Source: Spinactinospora alkalitolerans
GTDB lineage: Bacteria; Actinomycetota; Actinomycetes; Streptosporangiales; Streptosporangiaceae
Direction: 5' to 3'
DNA length: 64,000 nucleotides
NCBI RefSeq assembly: GCF_013408795.1
Contig: NZ_JACCCC010000001.1
Location: 930,001-994,000 of the forward strand
Of the stretch, positions 36,422-46,145 are shown one piece after another; position 1 is the first letter of the stretch, and every line of letters starts with the position of its first letter. A model generated the notes under the pieces. That model saw nothing but the letters and a program-made list of their open reading frames with translations. It had not been told where the DNA came from and made no database searches. A program made the translations under genes and the position numbers.

Positions 36422-37456
36422 TCAGGCCGTGGATCCGGGGCCGTCCCCGTGCTCCCTGCGCTCCCGGTCCTCGCGAATGGCCGAGTCCCAGGGATCGCCG
36501 GTGTCTGTGCCGGCCGGTGGCTGGGCGAACGGGCCGTGGCCGGTGCCGCCGGCCGCGGACTCCTCCGGCGTCCTCTCCGGTTTCGCCGACTCGGCGCCGG
36601 TGTCCTTCGCGCTCTCGCCGCCCCCGTCGCGGGTGCCCGTCCCGCTCGCGGCATCCCCGGACCGTCCGCCCGGGGCCTCCTCCGACCCCGGCGGCCCCCA
36701 CGTCCTGGCGTCGCGGCGGATCGCCTCGACGGTCTCGTCCAGGATCCGGCGCAGGTCGGTCGCTGCCGACTCGCCCACCTGCCCGGCCTCGCGGACCACC
36801 GCGCGCACGCGCCCGGAGAAGTCGCGCAGGGCCCGTTCGACGTCGGGTCCGGTCCGCTCCTCGCCCCTGCCGTGCCGGGACCAGGAGGAGCCCCACGCAC
36901 TGAAGCCGTGGGCGACCTTCTCCCAGTCGCGCTCCCACCAGGAACCGCCCGTGCGCCCGGAGCCCGCGTGCTCCCGCTCGCGCCGGGCCTCCTCCGAGTC
37001 GGCGGAGTCCTCTGTGCTCGCCTCGCCCCAGACGTCCCCGGCGCCCTTCGGGCCGGCCTTGGACTGCCGGCGGGTGTCGCCCGCGGCGAACTTCAGCTCC
37101 TCGCGCAGCGAGCCGATCGTGTCCCGGACGTCCTGCTTGACCGCCCGGGCCACGTCGCGCACCGAATCGGTGATCTCGCGCTCCAGGTCGTCCAGGTCGC
37201 CGCCGCGGCTGCGCAGCTCCTCGCGCCCCTTGTCGGTGAGGCGGTAGACCTTGCGGCCGTTGACCTCCTCGTGGCTGACCAGCCCCTCCTCCTCCAGCCG
37301 CGCCAGGCGCGGGTAGATGGTGCCCGGCGAGGGGGAGTAGACGCCGAGGAAGCGGTCGCGCAGCAGGCTGATGATCTCGTATCCGTGCCGCGGGCTCTCG
37401 TCCAGCAGTTTCAGCAGGTACAGCCGGAGTCTGCCGTGGCCGAAGATCGTGCTCAT
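36422..37456 (-). CDS. PadR-family regulator with long disordered tail
   Basis: 344 residues. Residues 1-90 form a PadR winged helix (RLYLLKLLDESPRHGYEIIS, then SPGTIYPRLARLEEEGLVSH and GRKVYRLTDKGREEL). The remaining 250 residues are polar, Gly/Ser/Glu-rich, with a few helical stretches, so the protein is much longer than a normal PadR. Its ATG overlaps the stop of the DUF4097 gene (ATGA), giving coupled expression. The upstream protein is probably under its own control. Confidence 0.85.
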   Translation of the reverse strand: MSTIFGHGRLRLYLLKLLDESPRHGYEIISLLRDRFLGVYSPSPGTIYPRLARLEEEGLVSHEEVNGRKVYRLTDKGREELRSRGGDLDDLEREITDSVRDVARAVKQDVRDTIGSLREELKFAAGDTRRQSKAGPKGAGDVWGEASTEDSADSEEARREREHAGSGRTGGSWWERDWEKVAHGFSAWGSSWSRHGRGEERTGPDVERALRDFSGRVRAVVREAGQVGESAATDLRRILDETVEAIRRDARTWGPPGSEEAPGGRSGDAASGTGTRDGGGESAKDTGAESAKPERTPEESAAGGTGHGPFAQPPAGTDTGDPWDSAIREDRERREHGDGPGSTA

Positions 37457-38307
37457 TCGTCCCCCCTGGGGATCGCGGCCGGCGCGTCGGGCTCGCGGCG
37501 CAGCAGCGAGACCGAGCCGGACACGGTCGTCGTGGTGATGCCGGCCGCCTCCACCCCGCTGCCGACCGTGCCGCTCAGGTGGCTGCGCCCGGGCAGGTCC
37601 CGGCGGTCCAGGCCGAACGCGGAGTCGAGCGAACCGGTGGCCGAGCGCAGGTCCACCTTCGCCGACGTCTCGGCGGGCAGCCGCAGCGCGACGTCGCCGG
37701 AGACCGAGCCCAGCCGGACGCGGGCGGAGGGGGTCAGGTCGACGTCGGCGAGCAGCCGGCCCGAGCCGGTCTTGGCGGAGAAGTCGGAGAACCGGCCGCC
37801 GGCCACTTCGAGGCGGCCGCTGACGCTGTTGAAGTGCAGACTGCCGGTGAGGCCGCGTGCGGCCAGGCCGCCGGAGACGGTGTTGACGTCGATGTCGCCG
37901 CCCAGCTCGTCCAGCGTGATGTCACCGGAGGCGCTGCGTAGCTGGGCCTTGGCGCTGATTCCGGCGACCACGATCGGCGCGGAGACGGTCGTGACCTCCA
38001 CCGGGCAGTCGCGCGGCACCCGCACGCTGACCGTCGCCGAGCGCCGCCCCATGCTGCGGTAGCCGGAGAGCTGCGGTTGGCGCAGCCGCTCCATCAGCCC
38101 GCTGCGGGTGAGGTCCTCGTAGGTGACCGTGAGGATTCCGGCCTCCTGGGTGACGAGGACGGGCTCCCCGACGATGTCGGAGACCTCGAAGGTCATCGGG
38201 TCGTCGGTGGGTAGAACGTTGACGTGGCCGCCGATGATCCGCACGCGCAGGGCGACGATCCCGTCGAGCGTGCGTGTCGTCGGCTGGTCGATGGTCCATC
38301 GCGCCAT
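37453..38307 (-). CDS. DUF4097 beta-strand repeat protein
   Basis: 284 residues. A repetitive beta-helix-like pattern of S-V-S-G/T-x-S-G motifs (SASGDITLDELGGDIDVNTV, FNSVSGRLEVAGG, RLGSVSGDVALRLP) marks DUF4097. There is no signal peptide, so it is cytoplasmic here. DUF4097 proteins commonly pair with PadR regulators; the function is unknown. ATG 38307 has AAAGGGA five bases upstream. Confidence 0.85.
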   Translation of the reverse strand: MARWTIDQPTTRTLDGIVALRVRIIGGHVNVLPTDDPMTFEVSDIVGEPVLVTQEAGILTVTYEDLTRSGLMERLRQPQLSGYRSMGRRSATVSVRVPRDCPVEVTTVSAPIVVAGISAKAQLRSASGDITLDELGGDIDVNTVSGGLAARGLTGSLHFNSVSGRLEVAGGRFSDFSAKTGSGRLLADVDLTPSARVRLGSVSGDVALRLPAETSAKVDLRSATGSLDSAFGLDRRDLPGRSHLSGTVGSGVEAAGITTTTVSGSVSLLRREPDAPAAIPRGDE

Positions 38308-38344
38308 CGCGATCCCTTTCGGTTCGGACGTGTCCCCTATGTGA

Positions 38345-38386
38345 GACACGATATGTCGCGAACCGTCGACACTCAAGATATGTCGC
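38345..38386. promoter_or_regulatory. Repeated operator-like elements before the DUF4097-padR operon
   Basis: GATATGTCGC occurs at 38350-38359 and again at 38377-38386, 27 bases apart. The first lies in a dyad GACA-CGATA-TGTC (38345-38357). ATGT/ACAT-rich dyads of this kind are typical PadR operators. Confidence 0.45.
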
Positions 38387-38435
38387 AAGGTATGAGGGTC
38401 TTTTGGGGGATGCTTGAGGGTTCCCCCTGAGCGCG

Positions 38436-38468
38436 CGAAGGGCCCCGGCCGGCGGCCGGGGCCCTTCG
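38436..38468. terminator. Hairpin terminator downstream of kgd-DUF6104
   Basis: A perfect 15-bp stem (38436-38450 with 38454-38468) with a three-base loop, positioned after the DUF6104 gene on the minus strand and upstream of the DUF4097 promoter. Confidence 0.78.
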
Positions 38469-38498
38469 GATCAGCGCGTTCGGATCAGCGGACCCGGA

Positions 38499-38678
38499 TC
38501 ACTCCTCGTCGTCATCGTCCAACCGGGCCAGCCAGGTGGCCAGCCGGTCGATCGACGTCTCGAACTCCGGGTTCAGATCGGTGAACGTGCGGAGCTGGTC
38601 GGCGACCCACGCCAGGGAGACCTCCTCCTCGCCGCGGCGCCTCTCCAGTTCCTCGATCCCGCGATCGGTGTAGTACAT
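38499..38678 (-). CDS. DUF6104 family small acidic protein
   Basis: 59 residues: MYYTDRGIEELERRRGEEEV at the start and RLATWLARLDDDDEE at the end. It matches small actinobacterial DUF6104 proteins, which are usually encoded just after kgd/sucA as here (11-base gap). No function is known. A much longer in-frame extension upstream is the antisense of no gene but overlaps the kgd end, so it is rejected. Confidence 0.85.
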   Translation of the reverse strand: MYYTDRGIEELERRRGEEEVSLAWVADQLRTFTDLNPEFETSIDRLATWLARLDDDDEE

Positions 38679-38689
38679 CCCTCGCCCAC

Positions 38690-41600
38690 CTAGTCCGTCG
38701 GCGGGAACACCGTGTTGACCAGCGCCTGCTGCTCCACCTCGTGCCGCTTGGCCGAACCGGCCGCCGGCGCGGAGCTCGCGGGGCGCGACACCCGGGTGAA
38801 TGGGCGGTCCAACTGCTCGGAGAAGACCAGCGCGACGAACGGCCACGGCCCCTGGTTGGCCGGCTCCTCCTGCACCCACAGCACCTCGCCCGCGTTGGGG
38901 AAGGAGCCGAGCTGCTGGCGGATCTCATCGATCGGCAGCGGGTACAGGCGCTCGACCCGGATGATCGCCGTGTGCGTGTCGCCGGTCTTCTTCCGGGCCG
39001 CGTCGAGGTCGTAGTAGACCTTGCCGGAGCACAGCACCACGCGCCGGACGTCCTTGGGGTCGAGCCCCGAGTTGTCGGCGATGATCGGCTGGAACGTGCC
39101 CGAGGTGAAGTCGGCGGCGGCCGAGGCGGCGGCCTTCATCCGCAGCAGCGCCTTGGGGGTGAACACCACGAGCGGCCGCTTGTAGGACGACTTCACCTGC
39201 CAGCGCAGCAGGTGGAAGTAGCTCGCCGGGGTCGAGGGCAGCGCCACCGTCATGTTCTCCTGCGCGCACAGCTGCAGGAACCGCTCGATGCGCGCGGAGG
39301 AGTGGTCGGGGCCCTGCCCCTCGTAGCCGTGCGGCAGCAGCAGGACGACGCTGGAGCGCTGCCCCCACTTCTGCTCGCCCGAGCTGATGTACTCGTCGAT
39401 GACGGTCTGCGCGCCGTTGACGAAGTCGCCGAACTGCGCCTCCCACGCCACGAGGGCGTCGGGCCGCACAACGGAGTAGCCGTACTCGAAGCCGAGCGCC
39501 GCGTACTCGCTCAGCAGGGAGTCGTGCGCGTAGAACTTCGACGTGCCCTTGTCGAAGGTCTTCAGCGGGGTGTACTCCTCGCCGGTGCTGCGGTCGACCA
39601 GCACCGAGTGCCGCTGCCCGAACGTGCCGCGCCGGGTGTCCTGGCCGACCAGGCGCACGGGGTGCTCCTCGGCCAGCAGGGAACCCATGGCCAGCATCTC
39701 GCCGGTGGCCCAGTCGATGGCGTCGTCGGCGATCATCTGCGCCCGCCGCTGGATCTGCGGCTGCAGGCGGGGATGCGGGGTGAAACCCTCGGGCAGGGAG
39801 AGCTGGGTGTCGATGATCTTCTTGATGCTCTCCGTCGAGATGGCGGTGGCCACCGAGGAGTGGTCGACCCGGCGCTCGTCGAAGACCTCCGGCTTGATGA
39901 CCGCGCCCTGCTGCGCCGGCTGCCGGTCGGCCTCGCGGGTCTCGGTGAACGCCCGCTCCAACTGCTGCTGGTAGTCGCGCAGGCTCTGCTCGGCCTCCTC
40001 CACGGAGATGTCGCCGCGGCCGATCAGCGCCTCGGTGTACAGCTTGCGGGTGGAGCGCTTGGCGTCGATGACGTCGTACATCAGCGGCTGGGTGAACGAG
40101 GGGTTGTCTCCCTCGTTGTGGCCCCGGCGCCGGTAGCAGATGATGTCGATGACGACGTCCTTGTTGAACGTCTGCCGGTAGTCGAAGGCGAGCTGGGCCA
40201 CCCGCACCACGGCCTCGGGGTCGTCGCCGTTGACGTGGAAGATCGGCGCCTGCACCATCCGCGCGACGTCGGTGGCGTAGAAGCTGGACCGGCTGTCGCC
40301 GGGCAGCGTGGTGTAGCCGACCTGGTTGTTCACGATCACGTGCACGGTGCCGCCGGTGCGGTACCCGCGCAGCTGCGACAGGTTCAGGGTCTCGGCCACG
40401 ACGCCCTGGCCGGCGAACGCGGCGTCGCCGTGGATCAGGAGCGGCAGGACCGTGAAGCCGTTCGGCCCCTTGTTCAGCAGGTCCTGCTTGGCGCGGACGA
40501 TGCCCTCGGCGATCGGGTTGACCGTCTCCAGGTGGCTGGGGTTGGCCGCGAGCGAGATCGCGATCTTCTCGCCCTCGGGCGTCTCGAAGGTGCCCTCGGT
40601 GCCCAGGTGGTACTTGACGTCGCCGGAGCCGTGCGCGCTGCGCGGGTCGAGGTTGCCCTCGAACTCGCCGAAGATCTGGCCGTAGGACTTGCCGCAGATG
40701 TTGGCGAGGACGTTGAGCCGGCCGCGGTGCGCCATGCCCATGACGACCTCGTCCAGGCCGGCCTTTGCGGCCTGCCCGATGACGCCGTCGAGCAGCGGGA
40801 TCAGCGACTCGCCGCCTTCGAGGGAGAACCGCTTCTGCCCGACGTACTTGGTCTGCAGGAAGGTCTCGAACGCCTCGGCGCTGTTGAGCCGGCGCAGGAT
40901 GTGCAGCTGCTCGTCGCGGCTGACCTTGTCGTGGTCGTGTTCGACGTGGGACTGGATCCACGCCCGCTCGTCCGGGCTCTGGATGTGCATGTACTCGATG
41001 CCCACGGTGCGGCAGTAGGTGTTGCGCAGCACCCCGAGGATGTCGCGCAGCTTCATGACCTGCTTGTCGCCGAAGCCGCCGGTGGGGAACTCGCGGTCCA
41101 GGTCCCACAGGGTGAGGCCGTGCTCGAGGACGTCGAGGTCGGGGTGGCGGCGCTGCTTGTACTCCAGCGGGTCGGTGTCGGCCATGAGGTGGCCGCGCAC
41201 CCGGTAGGCGTGGATCAGCTCCTGGACCCGGCTGGCCTTGTCGATCTGGTTGCTGTGGCTGATCGAGATGTCCTGCACCCACCGCACCGGCTCGTACGGG
41301 ATGCGCAGGGACTCGAAGATCTCGTCGTAGAAGCCGTCCTCGCCCAGCAGGAGCTGGTGGATGCGGCGCAGGAACTCGCCCGACTGCGCACCCTGGATGA
41401 TGCGGTGGTCGTAGGTGGAGGTCAGCGTCATGACCTTGCTGACGGCCAGCTTGTTCAGGGTCTCGGGAGAGGCGCCCTGGAACTCGGCCGGGTACTCCAT
41501 GGCGCCGACGCCGATGATCGTGCCCTGCCCCGGCATGAGCCTGGGGACCGAGTGGACCGTGCCGATGCCGCCCGGGTTGGTGAGGCTGATCGTGGTGCCC

Positions 41601-42415
41601 TGGAAGTCGGGGACCCCCAGCTTGTTGTTGCGCGCCTTGCGGACGATGTCCTCGTAGGCCGTCCAGAACCCCTTGAAGTCCAGGGTCTCGGCGGTCTTGA
41701 TGCTCGGCACCACCAACTGGCGGCTGCCGTCGGGCTTCTGCAGGTCGATCGCCAGGCCGAAGTTGACGTGTTCGGGCCGGGCGATGCCCGGCTTGCCGTC
41801 GACCTCGGTGTAGGAGTGGTTCATCTCCGGGAGCGACTGCAGCGCCTTGACCATCGCGTAGCCGATGAGGTGGGTGAAGGAGACCTTCCCGCCGCGCCCG
41901 CGCCGCAGATGGTTGTTGATGACGATGCGGTTGTCGAAGAGCAGCTTCACCGGGACCGCGCGCACGCTCGTCGCGGTCGGCATGGAGAGGCTCGACTCCA
42001 TGTTCGTCGCGGTGCGGGCCGGAGCACCGCGCAGCCGCTCCTCGGCGACGGCGAGCGGGTCCACGTCACCCGGCGCGTCCTTGGACTCGGGAGCGGCCTT
42101 GGCCGCGGGCTTCTTCGGCTCGCTCTTCGGCGCGGCCGTGGAGCCGGGCGCCGGCGCCGACTCCTTCGCGGACTTGGCGGCCGGCTTCGCGGAAGCCGCG
42201 GCGGCACTGTCGGCAGTGCTCTCACCGGCCTTGGCGTCCGTACTCGGAGCGCCGGCTCCGTTGGCCTTGGTGGTGCCGGACTTGTAGTCGGCGAAGAAGT
42301 TCCACCATGCCTTGTCAACCGAGTTGGGGTCGTTCAGGTACTTCTGGTGAAGCTCGTCGACCAACCACTCGTTCGGGCCGAAATCTGTCAGGGGTTGAGA
42401 CGCCTCAGACGACAC
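38690..42415 (-). CDS. kgd: Multifunctional 2-oxoglutarate metabolism enzyme (E1/E2 2-oxoglutarate dehydrogenase/decarboxylase)
   Basis: 1241 residues. Layout: N-terminal E1 segment ([20 protein letters not shown], then AWWNFFADY), an Ala/Lys/Pro linker, an E2 acyltransferase domain with the catalytic DHR in [16 protein letters not shown], and the ThDP-dependent E1 region with [15 protein letters not shown] and [14 protein letters not shown]. The fused E2-E1 form is the actinobacterial type (Rv1248c, OdhA), which works with a shared E2/E3 and is inhibited by the FHA protein GarA/OdhI. There is no ATG; GTG 42415 fits the conserved N-terminus. Confidence 0.95.
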   Translation of the reverse strand: MSSEASQPLTDFGPNEWLVDELHQKYLNDPNSVDKAWWNFFADYKSGTTKANGAGAPSTDAKAGESTADSAAAASAKPAAKSAKESAPAPGSTAAPKSEPKKPAAKAAPESKDAPGDVDPLAVAEERLRGAPARTATNMESSLSMPTATSVRAVPVKLLFDNRIVINNHLRRGRGGKVSFTHLIGYAMVKALQSLPEMNHSYTEVDGKPGIARPEHVNFGLAIDLQKPDGSRQLVVPSIKTAETLDFKGFWTAYEDIVRKARNNKLGVPDFQGTTISLTNPGGIGTVHSVPRLMPGQGTIIGVGAMEYPAEFQGASPETLNKLAVSKVMTLTSTYDHRIIQGAQSGEFLRRIHQLLLGEDGFYDEIFESLRIPYEPVRWVQDISISHSNQIDKASRVQELIHAYRVRGHLMADTDPLEYKQRRHPDLDVLEHGLTLWDLDREFPTGGFGDKQVMKLRDILGVLRNTYCRTVGIEYMHIQSPDERAWIQSHVEHDHDKVSRDEQLHILRRLNSAEAFETFLQTKYVGQKRFSLEGGESLIPLLDGVIGQAAKAGLDEVVMGMAHRGRLNVLANICGKSYGQIFGEFEGNLDPRSAHGSGDVKYHLGTEGTFETPEGEKIAISLAANPSHLETVNPIAEGIVRAKQDLLNKGPNGFTVLPLLIHGDAAFAGQGVVAETLNLSQLRGYRTGGTVHVIVNNQVGYTTLPGDSRSSFYATDVARMVQAPIFHVNGDDPEAVVRVAQLAFDYRQTFNKDVVIDIICYRRRGHNEGDNPSFTQPLMYDVIDAKRSTRKLYTEALIGRGDISVEEAEQSLRDYQQQLERAFTETREADRQPAQQGAVIKPEVFDERRVDHSSVATAISTESIKKIIDTQLSLPEGFTPHPRLQPQIQRRAQMIADDAIDWATGEMLAMGSLLAEEHPVRLVGQDTRRGTFGQRHSVLVDRSTGEEYTPLKTFDKGTSKFYAHDSLLSEYAALGFEYGYSVVRPDALVAWEAQFGDFVNGAQTVIDEYISSGEQKWGQRSSVVLLLPHGYEGQGPDHSSARIERFLQLCAQENMTVALPSTPASYFHLLRWQVKSSYKRPLVVFTPKALLRMKAAASAAADFTSGTFQPIIADNSGLDPKDVRRVVLCSGKVYYDLDAARKKTGDTHTAIIRVERLYPLPIDEIRQQLGSFPNAGEVLWVQEEPANQGPWPFVALVFSEQLDRPFTRVSRPASSAPAAGSAKRHEVEQQALVNTVFPPTD

Positions 42416-42929
42416 GGCGGAGATCGCCCTCTTCCGCAGCTCGCTTGTGAATGTGATGGAGAGATGGCCACTACGGCAGGGCGGGCACGGGTACGGCGAC
42501 TCCACTCGGCCGCTTTCGCAGACACGCCCGGCCGGCAATCTCGCCTAACAGGCTACTTGGCTGCGGGTTCGGATGGGGACCCTGGGATGGTGCCGGACTG
42601 GGAGATACCTAACAACAATTCACAAAACCAAGGGCATTTCATGGAAGAACCCCTGGTCACGGCGTTACGTTCTGGGGCCTGGGAGCCGGTCGCCACCCAC
42701 CATGCCCGCCCCCGGTCGCCGCCAACCGCGCGGATGCGCGAATTTTCGCGGAACCGGACGCACGCCTCCAGCGTCACACCAGGTGTGCGCGGCCGGGCAG
42801 GACGGCTGGGCGCGGTCCGGCGGGCCACGGGGGTTCCGCCGGATCCGCTCAGGTCCGGCCGCGCGTTCCTCGTTCACGGTGTGCGCGGGCCGATGCGGCG
42901 CGCGGACCGCAGCCGCAGGCCCCGCCGGA
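42416..42929. other. Intergenic region upstream of kgd
   Basis: About 510 bases. No gene is convincing on either strand. An AT-richer spot at 42600-42640 (minus strand TTGGTT about 15 bases from TAGGTA) may hold the kgd promoter. Confidence 0.35.
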
Positions 42930-43077
42930 CTACAGCTTCGCGTGGTCCCAACTCACGACGCGGTCGGCGGTCATGAACACCGCCACCCGCTTGCGTCCGC
43001 TCTCAGCCAGTTCGGCCCGCGCCCCGGGCGTGTCGAACTCCTCCAGCGGGACGCAGGCGCGTGCCGTCCGCGGCTGG
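42930..43077 (-). pseudogene. Short 3' gene fragment, family not recognised
   Basis: The minus strand ends with an in-frame PLEEFDTPGARAELAESGRK followed by RVAVFMTADRVVSWDHAKL and a stop at 42930. Codon use looks like real coding DNA, but no start or upstream continuation is found. It is probably the C-terminus of a decayed gene. I cannot name the family. Confidence 0.35.
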
Positions 43078-43154
43078 ATCGCTGATGGAGGACGGGAACT
43101 GTCTTCAGGCCCTGCTTGGCCTTCGCGGACCTGGTGAGGCTGTTGTCAGGCGCT

Positions 43155-43231
43155 GCGCGCTGACGGCGGCCTTCCCGGGTCATGCGGTGGTGAACGGGAG
43201 GCTGTGGCCACAGCCTCCACGGTCAGTACGT
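43155..43231. repeat. Dispersed repeat B, copy 2
   Basis: Matches 28373-28456. It contains a perfect 22-bp palindrome (GGAGGCTGTGG and complement, 43197-43218) and abuts the stop codon of the minus-strand gene on its right, the same placement as copy 1. Confidence 0.8.
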
Positions 43232-44278
43232 CTAGGCCAGCCGGACGGTTCCCCTCCCGGTGATCAGCGGGAGGTCCAGACAGGTGCGGATCCCCGGGGC
43301 GGCCGCGCAGACCGCGGGGATCGCGTTGACCGCGTAGGCCGCCGCGCCGATCAGCCCGGGGGAGAAGTCCTCGATCCGCAGGACGTAGTCCGGCAGCCCC
43401 TCCACCCGCAGCACCACGCCCGGATCGCCCCACGGCCGGACGTGCGCGGCATCGCTCTTGTAGACGCATTCGACGTCGATGATCGGCCGTCCGCCGATCG
43501 TGGCCAGGTAGTTCCAGCGCGACGCCGCCACCGTGCCGGCCCCCAGGGTCCCCGCCGCGGTCTCGAACGCGGCCGGTGCGGTCGCCACCTCGTCGCGGGC
43601 CTCCACGTCGTCCAGCTCCAGGCCCAGCCCTTCGGCCACCAGGTGGATGCTCTCGGTGTAGATCTGCTCGTGGAAGGCGCGGAACGGCCGGATCGCGCGC
43701 TCGTAGTCCTCCGGGGACCGCGACAGCCCCATGAGGCCGACCACGACGTCGCGGGAGGGATTGCCGGCCAGGTCGGAGCACTCGCGCAGGAATATGTGGT
43801 CGATGCGCATGCCCAGGCCGGTGACGGTGAGCGGCAGCACCTCCGACATGAACCCCGGATTGACCCCGGTGCCGTGCAGGGACACGCCGCCCTCGGCGCA
43901 GGCCGCCTCCAGCCGTGCGACCATCGCCGGGCCCTGGGCGCGCGGGTAGGTGAAGCCCGTTGTGGTGACGACGTTCTTGCCCGAGCCCAGCAGGGCGCAG
44001 ATGGTCCGGGCGTCCAGGTCGGAGTCCTCGGAGAAGTAGGCCGAGGGGAGCGGCATGTGCGCCACGCAGTCGGCCTCCATGGCGAGGACCTCGTCGATGT
44101 CGCCGGTGGCCCGGACCCCCACGTCGCCGAGCCCTGCGAGCTCGCCGGCGTCCCGGCCGACCTTGTCGGGCGCGTGTACGTAGACTCCGACCAGCTCGAA
44201 CTCGGGTCGGGTGATCAGCGCGCGGAGGGCTGCTCCGCCCACCGTGCCCGTCGCCCACTGGATCACGCGGATCGGCAC
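43232..44278 (-). CDS. Dihydrodipicolinate-reductase-like NAD(P)-dependent oxidoreductase
   Basis: 348 residues. A Rossmann domain begins IRVIQWATGTVGGAALRALI; the C-terminal domain includes GTGVNPGFMSEVLPL and RWNYLATIGGRPIIDVE. It belongs to the DapB-like amine/2,4-diaminopentanoate dehydrogenase group, not to true DapB (about 250 residues). GTG 44278 has GGAGG six bases upstream. The substrate is unknown. Divergent from the SDR gene, which may be functionally linked. Confidence 0.8.
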   Translation of the reverse strand: MPIRVIQWATGTVGGAALRALITRPEFELVGVYVHAPDKVGRDAGELAGLGDVGVRATGDIDEVLAMEADCVAHMPLPSAYFSEDSDLDARTICALLGSGKNVVTTTGFTYPRAQGPAMVARLEAACAEGGVSLHGTGVNPGFMSEVLPLTVTGLGMRIDHIFLRECSDLAGNPSRDVVVGLMGLSRSPEDYERAIRPFRAFHEQIYTESIHLVAEGLGLELDDVEARDEVATAPAAFETAAGTLGAGTVAASRWNYLATIGGRPIIDVECVYKSDAAHVRPWGDPGVVLRVEGLPDYVLRIEDFSPGLIGAAAYAVNAIPAVCAAAPGIRTCLDLPLITGRGTVRLA

Positions 44279-44560
44279 GATCGGCCTCCGGCTCGTTGTG
44301 GATACCTGCGGTACCGGATCAGGCAAGGCTGAGCGGGGACCACCGAATCTACCAACGCGGCGCCGCGGAGTACGAGGGTGGCGAACAAGGCGTTTCCTCC
44401 TCCCGCCCCCACTCCCTCCGGACGGGATCCGGCTTCCGCGGTAAGCGGCTTCGAGCCCCGCCGAGTCGCACACCCGGGCCGGAATCGGGTAGTTAGATTC
44501 AAGGTCGCCGAGCCTCCGCTCCACGGGCGCGGCGAACACGGCTGCAAGCGAGGAGGAGAA

Positions 44561-45445
44561 ATGACTGAACTGCGGTTCGACGGGCGAGTGGCCATCGTCA
44601 CCGGTGCCGGGCAGGGGCTGGGCCGGGCGCACGCCCTCGGACTCGCAGCGCGCGGTGCCAAGGTCGTCGTCAACGAGGCCGACGGCGCAGCCGAGACCGG
44701 TGGCGCGGCAGCGGAGGTCGTCGAGCAGATCCGCGGCAAGGGCGGTTCAGCCCTGGCCCACACCGGCGACATCGCGACCGAGGAGGGCGCGCAGTCGCTG
44801 GTGGAGGAGGCGCTCGACGTGTTCGGCCGGGTCGACGTCGTCGTCAACAACGCCGGCATCCTGCGCGACAAGTCGTTCAAGAACATCACGGTCGCCGAGT
44901 GGGACGACGTGGTCAACATGCACCTGCGCGGCTCCTTCCTGGTCTCCCGGGCGGCGTTCAGCCACCTGCGCGAGCACGGCTACGGCCGCATCATCAACAC
45001 CACGTCGCCGTCCGGGCTGTTCGGCAACTTCGGGCAGAGCAACTACTCGGCGGCCAAGATGGGCGTCGTCGGGCTGACCAAGTCGCTGTCCATCGAGGGC
45101 GCCAAGTACGACATCACCGCCAACGCCATCGCGCCGGTCGCCTACACCCGGATGACCGAGGACGCCTTCCCGGCCGAGGCGGCGACGAGGCTGCGCCCGG
45201 AGCAGGTGACGCCCCTGGTGGTCTGGCTCGCGCACGAGGACTGCACGACGACCGGGGAGGTCTACTCCGTGGGCGGCGGCCGCGTCGCCCGGGTGTTCGT
45301 CGCGGAGGGGCCCGGTGTCGTGATCCCCGACGCCGGCGCCGAGGACATCCACGACAACTGGCCCGACATCAACGCCGAGAGCCCCTACGTCATCCCGCGC
45401 AACCTGGCCGAGCAGGCGCAGGTCCACCTCCAGGGGCTGATGTAG
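44561..45445 (+). CDS. Short-chain dehydrogenase (3-hydroxyacyl-CoA dehydrogenase-like)
   Basis: 294 residues. Cofactor motif TGAGQGLGRAHALGLAARGA, NNAG in VVNNAGILRDKSF, and catalytic Ser-Tyr-Lys in NTTSPSGLFGNFGQSNYSAAK. The long C-terminal extension (from VFVAEGPGVV on) is typical of 17-beta-HSD4/FabG4-type enzymes in beta-oxidation or sterol/fatty-acid catabolism. ATG 44561 has AGGAGGAG. An approximate 72-base inverted structure follows (see separate entry). Confidence 0.87.
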   Translation: MTELRFDGRVAIVTGAGQGLGRAHALGLAARGAKVVVNEADGAAETGGAAAEVVEQIRGKGGSALAHTGDIATEEGAQSLVEEALDVFGRVDVVVNNAGILRDKSFKNITVAEWDDVVNMHLRGSFLVSRAAFSHLREHGYGRIINTTSPSGLFGNFGQSNYSAAKMGVVGLTKSLSIEGAKYDITANAIAPVAYTRMTEDAFPAEAATRLRPEQVTPLVVWLAHEDCTTTGEVYSVGGGRVARVFVAEGPGVVIPDAGAEDIHDNWPDINAESPYVIPRNLAEQAQVHLQGLM

Positions 45446-45505
45446 CCCCTCCGGGGCCTCCCGGCGCCGCGGCCCGGTCGCCGTAGAGGCCACGGAAACG
45501 ACGCC

Positions 45506-45577
45506 GCACCTACCGAAACCGCCGCTCCGGCGGCGGTGCGGGTGGTGAAACGGGCGGTTTCGTCCGGCGGCAGGTGC
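45506..45577. other. Long interrupted inverted repeat between SDR and blaI-like genes
   Basis: Outer arms GCACCT/AGGTGC (45506/45572) and inner CCGAAACCGCC/GGCGGTTTCG pair across about 20-30 bases, with a second small hairpin (GCCG-CTC-CGGC) in the middle. It could be a terminator or an RNA leader; no protein is encoded. Confidence 0.4.
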
Positions 45578-45655
45578 GTATCTGTTCGGCCGGTCGCGTT
45601 TCACCGCACGGCCCCGGCCTTCGCTTCTAGCATGGCCGGACGGAGGTGGGGGAGG

Positions 45656-46036
45656 GTGAAGGTAAGGGAGTTCGGCGAACTGGAGGCGGCGATCATGGAC
45701 GCGCTCTGGAGGGCCGATCAGCCGCTCGTCGTGCGCGAAGTGCGCGAGACGATGACCTACGACCGCGACATCGCCTATACGACCGTCATGACGGTGGCCA
45801 ACATCCTGTACCACAAGGGGATGCTGAACCGGGAGAAGGCGGGGCGGGCGTGGCGCTACTGGCCTTCGGAGTCGCGCGAGGAGCACACCGCGCGGGTCAT
45901 GAGCGAGGTGCTCAGCGAGAGCGGCGACCGGGGCGCGGCCATGCTCCGCTTCATCGAGCGCTTCAGCGACGAGGAGATGAGCCGGCTGCACGAGGTCCTG
46001 GCCGAGGTCAGGACCCGCAGGGGGATCGCGTCCTAG
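45656..46036 (+). CDS. BlaI/MecI/CopY-family transcriptional repressor
   Basis: 126 residues: winged helix (LEAAIMDALWRADQPLVVRE, VMTVANILYHKGMLNRE) and a C-terminal dimer helix. Members repress beta-lactamase, copper or cell-wall genes and are often cleaved by a BlaR protease. No BlaR-like gene is adjacent. GTG 45656 is preferred: a TAGCAT -10-like element and GGAGGTGGG precede it. Upstream in-frame starts would overlap that promoter. Confidence 0.83.
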   Translation: MKVREFGELEAAIMDALWRADQPLVVREVRETMTYDRDIAYTTVMTVANILYHKGMLNREKAGRAWRYWPSESREEHTARVMSEVLSESGDRGAAMLRFIERFSDEEMSRLHEVLAEVRTRRGIAS

Positions 46037-46145
46037 TACCGGGTCCCGCATCGGCCGTGCGGATGCGCCCGGTCCCGGCCGGTTCGGTCCAGCGGGCCTC
46101 CGGCCGCAGCCCCGGCGGACCGGGCGCGCCCTATGCTGGCTTGCT

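Noticed and set aside
38741-42976. Very long open frame (1411 codons) on the plus strand
   Set aside because: It is the antisense of kgd, created by high G+C codon bias; composition is Arg/Pro/His/Leu/Val-like junk and no domain is present.
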